From: Rhynchopus sp. YZ270_cl-10 | Lineage: Eukaryota; Euglenozoa; Diplonemea; Diplonemida; Diplonemidae | NCBI GenBank assembly: GCA_964035575.1 | Contig: OZ037848.1 | Location: 868,001 to 932,000, forward strand | Length of the DNA: 64,000 nucleotides | Direction: 5' to 3' | Shown here: piece by piece, positions 18,559 through 28,564 of the stretch | Layout of the letters: each line of letters opens with the position of its first letter | Numbering within the stretch: position 1 is the stretch's first letter | The notes under the pieces: generated by a model | Database searches by the model: none | Seen by the model: only the letters and a program-made list of their open reading frames with translations | Told to the model about the DNA's origin: nothing | Program-made: the position numbers and the translations under genes

Positions 18559-21500
18559 TTAATTGGTGGGGGGAAAGGGGGGAGGTGAGTCATCGCTGAC
18601 GCACGCTGCAAGAAGAAGAAAGTGTTTTTGTGTGTGTGTGTGTGTTTGTTTCTAAATATCCGTCGCGTCTGGGTCGAGTGAATGAAGGAAGTCCTCCGCA
18701 ACCTCGTTCCCTGTGGGGTGTGTTGGTATCTTCGTTTACTCGGGTTTTTGCAGTACAGTAGTCCAAATGTGTTTGGCTTCCAAAAAAAAAGTCGCCAAAA
18801 TACCCAAAAAAACCAAAAACATTGTTTCATATACATTCTTTTTCTAATGAAAAGAAGGTACAGAGGGTGCTAAAGAAGTACCCTTGCTTTTTTTGTGTTT
18901 GTTGTGGCAAAAACAGAATTTATTTGGCCAATTTATTGGAGACTTTTTTTGTTTTTATTTTGTTTTGGAAACTTGGTTGGATTAATGACACAAGATGAGC
19001 TCCACTATATTATTAGCATTGTATAAACTGCAGTTAGATTGACATGACTTCAACAAAGGGTGGGACATGAGTGATGAGAATGGCGGTTCACAACCGCTCT
19101 GAAAGCTCCTTTATAAAAAAAACAGGGGTCTACACATCAAAGACACAACAAACACATATCAACTATAAGCCGCGCAGCGCGCCTCCTCGGGGCGGCCCTG
19201 GACACCCTGATGGGTGACAAAGCAGCGAAGCGGCTGCAACACGGGGGGTGGAATGTGCCCGTCGTGACCGAAGAAGTGTTCATTAGAACACACACCACCA
19301 CCGACATCGGCATGATCGCACTGGTGTCGCCAGGCACGGCGGTGGCCGTCCTACAGCAGCTGACGGTAGAGCTGGAGGGGGCGCCGCGCGCCATGGTCTC
19401 GTTCAGACCAATTAAAGGAACACAACACCCAGCGCGCAGGGAGAAGGTGCTGGTGCATTCCGACGGTGGCTACGTGCACAAAACGTGCCACATCTACGAC
19501 CTCGCGAAGGAGAAGGTGGCGAGGGAGGACAAGCTGACGCAGCTGGGCAACGGACCGAAGCTGCAGCAGCTAACCCTGGAGTTAGCTAGGGGGGCGACGG
19601 CCGATAGCTGGCGTTCAGGAGGACAGGAGGCGGCCCGAAAGCATCTGCGGGCGCTTGACATGCGCGTGGTGAAGCTGCGCGAACTGCCGGAAGGGAAGGG
19701 CAAGATTGGGGTGAGGTGGCAGGCGCTGGTGGCGACGAGCAAGCCCCTCTGTGACGTTTCGGGACAAGACGGTGTGATCGTCCGACCGTCGAAGCGTTCC
19801 TCCGGACGGGTGGTCTGGCTCGACGAGACCGCCTCACACAACGAGGCCTTAAAGGCTTCAAAAAAATACAAGGGGAGACTGATCATCTCGCCAAAGGCGT
19901 ACGGGCTGACGGACCTGCCGGACACTTCCGTCGAACGCACTGCATGGCGCGAGCTGCGTGGTGATGAGACAAGGGCTGATGAGAGTACGTATGTGCTGCA
20001 CGGCCTGGCGAAGAAGAGCGACCCCGACGCGATGGTAGCGGCGATGAAGGAGAAGGGCATGACGGTCCGCACGTCGCGGGCCATCAGCGCGGGGAAGACG
20101 TGGAAGGTGCAGGTGACCGGCAACGGACTGGAGGAGCCGATGTGCTTCGACGACTGCACCGTCACGACGACGAAGGTGGCCGCTGGCCACAAACTTCACA
20201 AGCGCTCGTACGCAGAGGCGGTCACGGGCAAGACAAACACAAAGGGCAAACAGAAGGAGAAGCAGGCGGCAAAGGAGGCGAAGGCCGAGCCCAAAGACAG
20301 CGGCACTACCGCACACTCACACACCACTGCGGAAGTGCAGGAGCTGAAGAAGGAGAACGCGGAACTGCGCACCAAGGTGGAGACGCTGACGGACAGACTG
20401 GAGGAGCTGATGAGCAAGGTGGAGAAGGTGCTTACGGCAAGTCCCGGCTCCGTCCGCAACAACATGGGAGACACACCGTTATCATCCAAGCATGACAGAG
20501 ATAGTGAGAGCGAACACGACAGCGACTACACCGCGGTGAGCGAGGACGACGAGATGGCCGAGCCGACACCGCAATTCAGAACGCACAAAACGGACAAAAC
20601 GCATAGAGCACAAGCACCTACATCGCTCAATGACGGCGTACTGAAGGGTGACCCAAAGGGTCGCACAAGCGAGGAGATCAAGGGCGCCATTCGGGGGAAG
20701 ATCGGCAAGCTGTTCAGCGACCGGCGGGCTGACAGGAAGAAGGCGCTCCGCAAACAGTACGCGCAACAGAAGAAGGAGGAACGGCAGCGTACGGACGCAG
20801 CGACGCCAGACCGCAACTCACGCACGGCGCGATGCATCGTTCTGGAGGAAGGGGGCGTGGACGAGGCTGATGTGGCGGTGGAGCGGGATGTGCCGGAGAG
20901 ACGTGCAGTGTCACCCACCCCCACTAAGACTCCTACAAAGACCCCTGCAAAGACACCTACAAAGTCACCATCACAGACACCTACAAAGTCTACCGCAAAG
21001 ACGACGCAACCGCTAGAGTCCCTGTCGTCGATGGAAGACAGCGAGAGCGAACACAGCGACCACGATGCGGTGAGCGGGGACGACGAGATGGCCGAGCCGA
21101 CACCGCAATTCAGAACGCACAAAACGGACAAAACGCACAGAGCACAAGCACCTACATCGCTCAATGAGGGCGTACTGAAGGGTGACCCAAAGGGTCGCAC
21201 AAGCGAGGAGATCAAGGACGCCATTCGGGGGAAGATCGGCAAGCTGTTCAGCGACCGGCGGGCTGACAGGAAGAAGGCGCTCCGCAAACAGTACGCGCAA
21301 CAGAAGGAGGAGGAACGGCAACGTGCAGCTGCATTGGAACGGACACCATCCCCCAAGAAGAAGAAGACGAAGACGAGGTCGCCGTCGCCAGAAGCCGACT
21401 ACTTCTGGATGACAGACGAGGAGACGGGTGAGAGGCTGTGCTGCGAAATAGTGAAGGAGCGCCACCTCACAGGGTACGAATGGGAGATGGAGAGCTCTGA

Positions 21501-24500
21501 GGCCAGCGGCGTGGAGGCAGGGGAATACGTCCCTCGCATGTACAAGCCGCAGCACAACACCAAGACGCGCACCGAAGCCCAGCGACAAAAGGCTCTGCGC
21601 AAGACGGAGAAGGTCGCTGAGCCGCTACGCAAGCCCCGTAAGGAGAAAGGGAGCAACAGGCGTGCGACAGCGGCATGGACGCCGGGGAAGATGAGGCCGC
21701 CACCCACACCACCGCCGAATGGGAAGAAGCGTGCACAGGGGACGGCCAGTCACTGACCCATTACCCAAGCAGCCCCTGCCCCATCCCGACTATACCACTA
21801 CACCACCACAGTCCGCATACGGCTGCTGCGAGCTGGTGTCGAAAGAAAGCCAGGTCCAAAGTCTCTTCGTTGCGTGTCGTACAACATCAACGGTATGACG
21901 GAGGATCGAGAAATGGAACTCAGACTGCTCTTTGCCCAGCAAGAATACGACGTCATCCTCTTGCAGGAGCTGAAGGCCAGCCAAACTGGTGACACTGTGT
22001 TTGACGGATACACGACGTTCAAGCGTGAAAGAACGCAAGAGCGCAATACTGGTCCGGTGACGCAAGGTGGGGGCATTGCGACGCTGGTGCGTACAAAGCT
22101 GACAGCCACACAGAAGTATACTGCACCACATGCATCTGTGACAGAACGACTCGACGTTGAAGTAGAAGGGGTATTATTCGTCAACCTGTACCGCCCGTGT
22201 GGTACGGAGAGCGCGGATGATCAACGGACAGATGACTTTGACGTCGACACACTCCCTTCAACTGGCAAAGTGGTGATAGCAGGAGATGTGAATGCGCACC
22301 ACCACACCTGGGATAGCTACGTGAAAGGGGACAAACTCGGAAAGACGATCTACCTGTGGACACTGGAACACAAGTTCAAGATTGCGAACGACCCAGCCAA
22401 GGCAACACGGCTGCGTGTTACGACCAGGTCGTCACCGGACGTAGTCCTCACCTCAAAGGCCGTACCGCTCACAAACTGGGACGCGCGGGCAGGAGGGACA
22501 TCAGACCATATTGCTGTAGAGTTCACAGTGCTCTGCAAAACTCCGACCCACACCACACAGCCACCAACAGCAAAGCGCAAGACGTGGAACTGGAAGAGGG
22601 CGGACTGGCCACGCTTTACTGCGATGCTTGAGGCAAGCACAGCTGCCACGCTCAGGCGCAGTAACTGCAACGACACGTACTGCAAGTGGCTGGGGATGGT
22701 GAAGAAGGCGGCCGAGGCGTGTATTCCTAAAAAAAGACGTACCAAGAGGAAAAAGCGCTGGTTTAGTGGTGACACTAAACGAGCGATCCGACAGCGGGAT
22801 CAAGAGCTGGCGAGGCAACTTGCTGCTACCACGATCACGACACAAGACGCAGCCTACCTCAAGCAACTGCGTCAGGAGGCCACAAAGCTGATCCGTGAAG
22901 CGAAACGCAGGACGTGGGTGCAGCACTGCGAGAAGGCGTCTGCGGCAAAGGACCTGAGTGACACCTTCGACCTTATTCGCTCCCTAGACGGAAGATCGAA
23001 GAAGCCCAGCGGCGTCCCACTCCACTTGGACGGGAAGCCTCTGACGGACCCATGTGAGAAGGCGAATGCGATGGCGGAGCACCTTGCGCAGGTATCGCGT
23101 GGGCAGCGAGCAGACCCGACACCTCGACGGCAAACTAAGCGAGTGGTGACGGACTTCAGTCCTGGTGAAGCGGAGTTCACGCGATGCGAGCTACAGACAG
23201 CGATCGACGAGCTCGAGCAAAAGAAGTCGCCTGGCCAGGATGAGGTGTACAATGAGTGGCTGCAACATTTGGGGGAGCGAGCACAGGCGGCGCTACTTCA
23301 TGTGTGCAACCTCTCTTGGACTACAGCAACGCTTCCAGAAGCATGGACCACAGCCACAGTGATCCCTGCACACAAACCTGGTCGTGACCCGACGCATCCG
23401 GCATCATACCGTCCGATATCACTCACCAGCGGAGTCTCCAAGGTGATGGAGAAGATGGTGAAACGCCGCATGCACCAATTGATGGACGCACCCAACACTG
23501 GAGTCAAGAAGCTACACTCGGCGCAGGCTGGCTTCAGACCTCTGAGGGGGACGACCGACCAACTGCAGTATATTGTTCAGAACGTGAGCAACACACTGTC
23601 CAGCAAACGATGTGGGGTCCTTCTGACTTGCGACATGGACAAAGCGTTTGACCGTGTCAGCCGTGAGAAGATTAAAACGAAGATCAACACCATGGGATTC
23701 CCACCTCGCTACTACAACTGGCTGTCAAGCTACCTCAGCAACCGCAGCTACAAAGTGAGGGTTGAAGGCCACCTAGGCGACCGCTACACCTCGGAGGACG
23801 GCGTCCCCCAAGGCACTGTATTGGCGCCGCTGCTCTTCAACCTTGTCATGGACCAACTCGCAGACTCGCTCAGCTCGATGGGGCCGGATGTGAAACCGGC
23901 GTTGTTCGCTGACGACGTTGCGATACTGGTTGTCGGGGACTCCCTGTCAGAGGCCCTGCAACTTGCACAGACAGTCTTGGGTGTGGTGGAAGCGTTCTGC
24001 ACGGATACTAACCTGCTCCTCTCACCATCCAAGACCACATGGACACACATCGCTGCACGCAAGACTGTAGAACGCACGGACACCTCCGAGCTTCCGCAGC
24101 TGGTGTACGCGAATGGAACGCCAATTGCGGAAGAGCCCAATCCCAGATACCTTGGGGTGGTGCTGGACAGCACTTGTCTGATGGCGGCGCATGCGGACCT
24201 GGTGATGGAGAGGTTTTCGAAACGCCTCAACATTCTGCACCAATTGGCAGGAACAGACTGGGGATGCGACGCGCACACGCTCCGAGCGGCTTACCTGTGC
24301 TACGTGTACCCGACAGTGACGTATGCGGCTAGTGTGTACGGAGAGCGCATACCGACGAAGGTCCAGGAAGAGCTGGAGAACCTTCACCGCAAAGCAGCTA
24401 AGGTCATTACAGGCTGCGACTACATGACCACGAAAACAGACCTGTACTGGGAGGCGCAGCTAAGCACTGTGTCTTCTCTATTCACAACAGCAGCGGCGGA

Positions 24501-25792
24501 CGACCTGGAGAAGTTCATGCGGGTGGAGGACTCCCCTGGTAGAGCTGCTGCGACATCGACCAAGCTGCCTGGAGGCTGCAGCTGGCTTGCCAAAGCGATG
24601 GAGACCGTGGAGGAGACGGGAGCCTATCGCCACAGCATACGCGCACCTTTACTGGACCACGACCCCGTGGCTCCGTGGGAGTGGGACCGCATGCTGAATG
24701 ACGTGCTGATCACACCAGAAATACCGGGTGTCAGCAAGAGTGACTCCACAAGCAGCGAAGAGAACCGGCAAAGGACGGAACTGGCTCTTGCGGCTCTGCC
24801 ACCCCACACGGGACGCGTCTACACAGACGGATCCTTGCACACGGTGGACAGAACACCACGCGCTTCACTGACCACCAGACCAGCGCACCCCCAGGGAGGA
24901 GCAGGGGCCATCTTCTACCACAACGATGGCTCCACTACACCAGCGAGGGCACACCAAGCATCCAGTGGCGCAGGCACACTCTGCTCGGCCTATCAGGCAG
25001 AGCTGGTGGCACTATGCCTAGGGCTTGAGGGACTGACAGTGTGGAAGGCACCGGCCAAGGTGGTACTTCTCACTGACTGCCAATCGGCGCTGATGAAGCT
25101 GCAGGGTGGTCCTAAAGGAACGAGGGAGGAGATCCTGCACCGCATCTGGCACCTGATTCGCGAGCGAACGACGGAAGGGTTCACCCTGCACTTCCACTAC
25201 GTGCCATCGCATGTAGGTATTGAGGGTAACGAAGCTGCTGACGAGCTGTCCAAACGGGCGGCCCGCAAGTCGAACCAGTCGGAACCGATCAGCCTGGCGT
25301 GCATTCGAGCGTGCCATCGCCGGCTCACGCTTGCAAAGGTACCGCAACCGGCTGCTTCGTCGATCTACTGCTACGCCCGTGGCACAACGACCGCGAAGCA
25401 GCTTCACCGACCTGCACTGCGCACGCCCGGCCTGACCAGGCGAGGCGCTGTCACCATCAGACTACTGCGGACGAGTCGCCACCCTCTAGTATATGACAAA
25501 TACGCAGAGGACAGGAAAGCAGCATGTCCATTGTGTGGACAGGGATCCACGCTCAGACACGTTCTCGGTGTGTGCAAGAAAGCGGCGCACCTGAGACCAC
25601 TCCCAACCACGTCATACGGTGCACTGATGGAGGATCACGCAGCCGACCTTCTGCGCTACCTCGTAGAGGCGGGATTTATTGACGCAGAGACAGACGACCT
25701 TCTCCGACCATCGCAGTAAAAGGGATGAGAGGGGAGGACATTTTATCTTTACTTTTTCTATACTTTTTACTTTTCAAGCTAATCAAACAAAT

Positions 25793-25825
<33 letters not shown>

Positions 25826-28564
25826 ATCATATCATTGCTTTAGTGCCGCGTCCACGACGCGTTGCACTACCAACATCACTTTTCTTTTCTTTTCTTTTCA
25901 CAAAAAAAAAAACAAAAAAAAAAAAAAAAAAAAACAAAAAAAAAAACCCCTTTTTTAAAAAATTTTTACTCCGTGGTTAACCTCGTTTGAGGTTGCGCGG
26001 AGTCCAAAGTCAGGCCAGGGAGCCACCCAACCAGGCTCAACTGCCACATAGGGGGGGGAGATGTGTGCTGTCTGTGTAGTCCCCTCAAAACAAGAACAGG
26101 GAAACTGTCCCCCACTGCCTTGAGCGGTGTGGAACCCCGCCACGTAGAACAACAAGTAAGCGTGGTATGAGGCAGTATCAGGGTCATGTGCCAGCACCCG
26201 CGGCAGCACTAAACCCGCCTACAATGTAGGTAATCGTAAAAAAAAAAAAAAAAAAAAAAAATCACATACCATCCACATCTGCCATTATTATTGTATTCTG
26301 GACAACCTCCGTCCTTGGCGATGAGTACCCCCCTCGTGGATCTGGTTGATTCCCATGCCCTTGAATAGCTGGATACAACGGTGGTGGCAACGGCGCGGGC
26401 CTTTGCCTTGGCGACCTCGGGATTTTCCTCTCTCTCTTTGTGATCCCGTAATCCCCTTTTGTTGGGGAATGCATATTCGTCGGAATCGGCGCTACTGCTT
26501 GCGGTTTTAATACGGAAGGCGCCTCGCTTTGTTGATGCTTTCCTTTTGCACCCCCTTTTGACCCTGGTCGAGGTACCGGAGCGTCCCCTTTCTTTGGTGT
26601 CTGTTGAAGCACTGCTGCCGACGCTTTTCCTACAGCCGGCTTGTCTTCTGCGGCCTTGGGGCGTGACTTTGTCTCCTTTGTGTCGGCTTGAACCGGGAGG
26701 ATTTGGTTCTGCTTTTGCGGGAGCGGCACCTGGTTTGCAGTATCCGCTGCATTGCTCTCCCCTCTCCCACCCACACCCAACGCATCCATCATCTTACGGT
26801 ACTCCCCTCTCGTCACCTTCCCCTTAGGCACCTTCAGATCATTGCGCTGTGTTGTGTCCCCCTCCCTCAAAGTCACCCCACCACTCGGCATAGCGCCAAT
26901 AACCATAGGTCCATGTGTGTCCTCTGGCTGCACGTATTCACCCCATTTGGTGCGAGGTTCCTTAGTAGGTTTCTTCTTGGTGGCGGGGGGTTGTGCATTA
27001 GGTGGCTTGGTGACGGGTTGTTTAGGAACATCGCTGTCTTTGTGGACGGGAGGGGAGGGGTCGATGTCGTACTTCATGTCTAGGCGCTTGGCAGGGAGGC
27101 GCTGTGAGGGTGTGGGGTGGGGTGGGGGAGAAGTGGGACGACTATGTGACCGTAATATGTTAGATGGAAATGAAAGTTGGCTTGAAATATAAAAAAGCCG
27201 CCTCGATGACCAATGTAGTGTGGCATGGGGGAAACCATGCAGTCCTATAGTACATTGAGGTTGGTTTACTAAAAAATGCCGGATTGCCACTTCTCATGCG
27301 GTTGTCCAAAGTAAAAAAAAATGTGATTTGAAATACAAGGGCAACTATTTGCACAAAGGGGCTGTTGGATAATAAGAAATGTGGCAACTTTGCATACCTT
27401 TGGGTCTACAGGCTTGATGGGGATGACCTTCCCGTTGATGGCGTCTATTACAAACTCTCGTCCAGGTTTGATGTCTTTGAGGGTCTGTGTGCGATGCGGT
27501 GTGATTTTTTGTTGGCAGAAACGTTTGATAAAAGAGTAGTTGAAACGTGAAAACGCAGCCCGGTCGAGCTCATGCAAGATGAAAGAAAAGTTGATAAGAT
27601 GACACGATGCTTAGTCACCTTCATTTGATAAGATCAAGCCTAAATAAAGGTAAGATGCCCTATACATCCCTTTGCATGCACCTAACGACTGTAATGGAGG
27701 CATGAAGAATCACACAGAAAAAATGTTAAATTGAAACACAAAAAGCCATCTCGTTGACAGTGCATCCTCGGCGCACCGTGGAGTGGATGCAGTGTACCTT
27801 TAAAGAGTTTGAACAGATGAACGGCTTCTCGGTTGCCTTAACCTTCTAAGCCACACGGTTTATCAATTTTATGTTCTCCCAAAAAGACGTACCTGATTCT
27901 GCCTTTCAGCTGCCTCTCTCAACTCCGCACGTCTTCTCGTCTCTGCCCTCTGTGTCACCAACGCTTCATCCTCTATTGCCGGGACCTCCTTCGCCTCTGC
28001 CTGCGTCTTCTCTGCAGAAGCAGACTTCCCCAACACACCAGACGACTGCCCCAACTTCGCGTGGTTCGCACTTCTCGTTGCCCGCGATGTCTCAGACGTC
28101 GGTGTCACCTGCTCACCACTCTTCGCCATAGCCGGCTTCTTGCAATCCACCCGCCTCGTTGGCGTTGCTGCTCTTGTGTCCAAACCCTCCGCACGCTTAC
28201 GCACAGGAATTGCCCCTCTCGCCCAGGTATCCGTCGGGCATGGTTCGGGCTCTGGATCTGGCGTCCACGACTGCAGTGACTCTGGTGTCGTATCCCCTTG
28301 ATCTCTACTGATAAAAACGAACTGTACGAGGTCCAGAAGCTCCTTGCAGACACCCTGCACCGTGTACGGAATCGCCGTACGATCATAGTAGTTGGACAGA
28401 ACCTGCCCCTCAGCCCGCTGCACCACAAGCTGCATGATCTCCCCGCACAGCAACTCCCCTTCCTCCTGCCCGACCACATTCGCGCGCACACGCTCCAAAT
28501 AGCGTGCTGCAGTACTCGGCTCTGCACGTTCTGCTACTGCAGGCTCTGCCTTTTTAGGCGGCAT
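18559..28564 (-). CDS. C2orf81-like (DUF4639) protein, four proposed exons
   Basis: Exon 1 is 27893-28564 (start ATG 28562-28564), exon 2 27398-27484, exon 3 26270-27101 and, less surely, exon 4 18559-18605, giving 545 aa. Junctions are CAG|GTACGT, AAG|GTATGC and ATG|GTATGT, with CAG acceptors. The first two joins are phase 0 and the last phase 1. Exon 1 aligns by eye with vertebrate C2orf81: a helical stretch EEGELLCGEIMQLVVQRAEG, then RTAIPYTV, VFISRDQGD and PCPTDTWARGAIPV. Exon 3 holds GAMPSGGVTLREGD, which fits the later conserved block. The middle is disordered, Pro/Lys-rich. C2orf81 is found in ciliated organisms; a flagellar role is inference. The last intron would span 7.66 kb and contain the antisense LINE. 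If exon 4 is wrong, the gene's end is elsewhere. Confidence 0.65.
19210..21756 (+). CDS. LINE ORF1 protein (nucleic-acid-binding, Gag-like role)
   Basis: 848 aa. The N-terminal half has no motif I can name. Residues about 255-330 (YVLHGLAKKSDPDAMVAAMK, then KTWKVQV) could form an RRM-like fold. Residues about 375-415 form a heptad coiled coil (ELKKENAELRTKVETLTDRL). The C-terminal third is highly charged, with two near-identical 100-residue blocks, each holding DEMAEPTPQFRTHKTDK and GKIGKLFSDRRADRKKALRK, separated by a TPTKTPTKTPAK linker. ORF1 proteins of LINEs bind the element RNA and form particles; this is presumed here from position. The frame ends in a single TGA (21754-21756), after which the same frame continues as ORF2. 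Confidence 0.8.
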   Translation: MGDKAAKRLQHGGWNVPVVTEEVFIRTHTTTDIGMIALVSPGTAVAVLQQLTVELEGAPRAMVSFRPIKGTQHPARREKVLVHSDGGYVHKTCHIYDLAKEKVAREDKLTQLGNGPKLQQLTLELARGATADSWRSGGQEAARKHLRALDMRVVKLRELPEGKGKIGVRWQALVATSKPLCDVSGQDGVIVRPSKRSSGRVVWLDETASHNEALKASKKYKGRLIISPKAYGLTDLPDTSVERTAWRELRGDETRADESTYVLHGLAKKSDPDAMVAAMKEKGMTVRTSRAISAGKTWKVQVTGNGLEEPMCFDDCTVTTTKVAAGHKLHKRSYAEAVTGKTNTKGKQKEKQAAKEAKAEPKDSGTTAHSHTTAEVQELKKENAELRTKVETLTDRLEELMSKVEKVLTASPGSVRNNMGDTPLSSKHDRDSESEHDSDYTAVSEDDEMAEPTPQFRTHKTDKTHRAQAPTSLNDGVLKGDPKGRTSEEIKGAIRGKIGKLFSDRRADRKKALRKQYAQQKKEERQRTDAATPDRNSRTARCIVLEEGGVDEADVAVERDVPERRAVSPTPTKTPTKTPAKTPTKSPSQTPTKSTAKTTQPLESLSSMEDSESEHSDHDAVSGDDEMAEPTPQFRTHKTDKTHRAQAPTSLNEGVLKGDPKGRTSEEIKDAIRGKIGKLFSDRRADRKKALRKQYAQQKEEERQRAAALERTPSPKKKKTKTRSPSPEADYFWMTDEETGERLCCEIVKERHLTGYEWEMESSEASGVEAGEYVPRMYKPQHNTKTRTEAQRQKALRKTEKVAEPLRKPRKEKGSNRRATAAWTPGKMRPPPTPPPNGKKRAQGTASH
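20490..21330 (+). repeat. Internal duplication within LINE ORF1
   Basis: Two copies of a roughly 290-bp segment lie at about 20492-20790 and 21035-21325 in the same frame and are almost identical at DNA level, for example CGGGCTGACAGGAAGAAG in both. The spacer encodes a degenerate TPTK repeat. High identity implies that the duplication is recent or kept alike by conversion. Confidence 0.8.
21757..25719 (+). CDS. LINE ORF2: APE endonuclease, reverse transcriptase, RNase H
   Basis: 1320 codons in the same frame as ORF1, directly after its TGA. There is no ATG before the endonuclease; the first in-frame Met is inside it (YNINGM). Numbering from GTG 21874: APE endonuclease about 1-215 (YNINGM, LLQELK, GDVNAHHH, SDHIAVEF); reverse transcriptase about 430-720 (YRPISLTSG, QAGFRPLRGTTDQ, CDMDKAFDRV, GVPQGTVLAPLLF, catalytic FADD at 678); RNase H about 980-1120 (YTDGS, AELVAL, TDCQSAL, NEAADELS, with the D-E-D-D set present); CCHC finger from 1218 (CPLCGQGSTLRHVLGVC). 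All catalytic residues that I can check are present, so the enzyme looks functional. The lack of an initiator suggests stop-codon read-through or reinitiation. Confidence 0.9.
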   Translation, partial: PITQAAPAPSRLYHYTTTVRIRLLRAGVERKPGPKSLRCVSYNINGMTEDREMELRLLFAQQEYDVILLQELKASQTGDTVFDGYTTFKRERTQERNTGPVTQGGGIATLVRTKLTATQKYTAPHASVTERLDVEVEGVLFVNLYRPCGTESADDQRTDDFDVDTLPSTGKVVIAGDVNAHHHTWDSYVKGDKLGKTIYLWTLEHKFKIANDPAKATRLRVTTRSSPDVVLTSKAVPLTNWDARAGGTSDHIAVEFTVLCKTPTHTTQPPTAKRKTWNWKRADWPRFTAMLEASTAATLRRSNCNDTYCKWLGMVKKAAEACIPKKRRTKRKKRWFSGDTKRAIRQRDQELARQLAATTITTQDAAYLKQLRQEATKLIREAKRRTWVQHCEKASAAKDLSDTFDLIRSLDGRSKKPSGVPLHLDGKPLTDPCEKANAMAEHLAQVSRGQRADPTPRRQTKRVVTDFSPGEAEFTRCELQTAIDELEQKKSPGQDEVYNEWLQHLGERAQAALLHVCNLSWTTATLPEAWTTATVIPAHKPGRDPTHPASYRPISLTSGVSKVMEKMVKRRMHQLMDAPNTGVKKLHSAQAGFRPLRGTTDQLQYIVQNVSNTLSSKRCGVLLTCDMDKAFDRVSREKIKTKINTMGFPPRYYNWLSSYLSNRSYKVRVEGHLGDRYTSEDGVPQGTVLAPLLFNLVMDQLADSLSSMGPDVKPALFADDVAILVVGDSLSEALQLAQTVLGVVEAFCTDTNLLLSPSKTTWTHIAARKTVERTDTSELPQLVYANGTPIAEEPNPRYLGVVLDSTCLMAAHADLVMERFSKRLNILHQLAGTDWGCDAHTLRAAYLCYVYPTVTYAASVYGERIPTKVQEELENLHRKAAKVITGCDYMTTKTDLYWEAQLSTVSSLFTTAAADDLEKFMRVEDSPGRAAATSTKLPGGCSWLAKAMETVEETGAYRHSIRAPLLDHDPVAPWEWDRMLNDVLITPEIPGVSKSDSTSSEENRQRTELALAALPPHTGRVYTDGSLHTVDRTPRASLTTRPAHPQGGAGAIFYHNDGSTTPARAHQASSGAGTLCSAYQAELVALCLGLEGLTVWKAPAKVVLLTDCQSALMKLQGGPKGTREEILHRIWHLIRERTTEGFTLHFHYVPSHVGIEGNEAADELSKRAARKSNQSEPISLACIRACHRRLTLAKVPQPAASSIYCYARGTTTAKQLHRPALRTPGLTRRGAVTIRLLRTSRHPLVYDKYAEDRKAACPLCGQGSTLRHVLGVCKKAAHLRPLPTTSYGALMEDHAADLLRYLVEAGFIDAETDDLLRPSQ
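21817..21858 (+). promoter_or_regulatory. 2A-like ribosome-skipping motif at the ORF1/ORF2 junction
   Basis: The codons between the ORF1 stop and the endonuclease encode IRLLRAGVERKPGP followed by K. The 2A consensus is D(V/I)ExNPGP followed by P, with a hydrophobic run ahead. Kinetoplastid ingi and L1Tc elements are known to carry such motifs near the endonuclease N-terminus. Here PGP and the LLxxGVE context match, but Asn is replaced by Lys, Asp by Gly and the final Pro by Lys. It may be a diverged or weak 2A. Confidence 0.45.
25720..26237 (+). other. LINE 3' tail or adjacent repeat with A-rich tracts
   Basis: After ORF2 come A(28) at 25797-25824, an A-rich stretch to about 25945, then 270 bp of mixed sequence starting with a hairpin (AACCTC-GTTT-GAGGTT at about 25979-25994) and ending GGTAATCGT before A(23). 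Either all of this is the LINE 3' UTR, or a short SINE-like unit with its own A-tail follows the LINE. Confidence 0.5.

Larger units (their letters stand above)
19130..26260 (+). mobile_element. Non-LTR retrotransposon (LINE), I/ingi-like, apparently intact
   Basis: A full-length-looking LINE lies opposite to the host genes inside the proposed last intron of the C2orf81-like gene. It has a short 5' leader, ORF1 (19210-21756), ORF2 (21757-25719) and a 3' tail with three A-rich tracts (25797-25824, about 25900-25945, 26238-26260). APE endonuclease, reverse transcriptase, RNase H and a CCHC finger in that order place it in the I/ingi group, known from kinetoplastids among others. I cannot fix the ends: no target-site duplication is evident, and the 3' end may be at 25824 or at 26260. 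Its composition is clearly more GC-rich than the flanking spacer. Confidence 0.85.

Noticed and set aside
19494-21707. Long minus-strand frames opposite LINE ORF1
   Set aside because: They are GC-rich complements of ORF1 without domains. The 276-codon frame follows the internal duplication.
26270-27290. 342-codon frame taken as a stand-alone gene starting MAIRHFLVNQ
   Set aside because: The first 60 codons are the complement of a family A repeat and poly-pyrimidine. An acceptor at 27102 and phase match make it exon 3 of the C2orf81-like gene.
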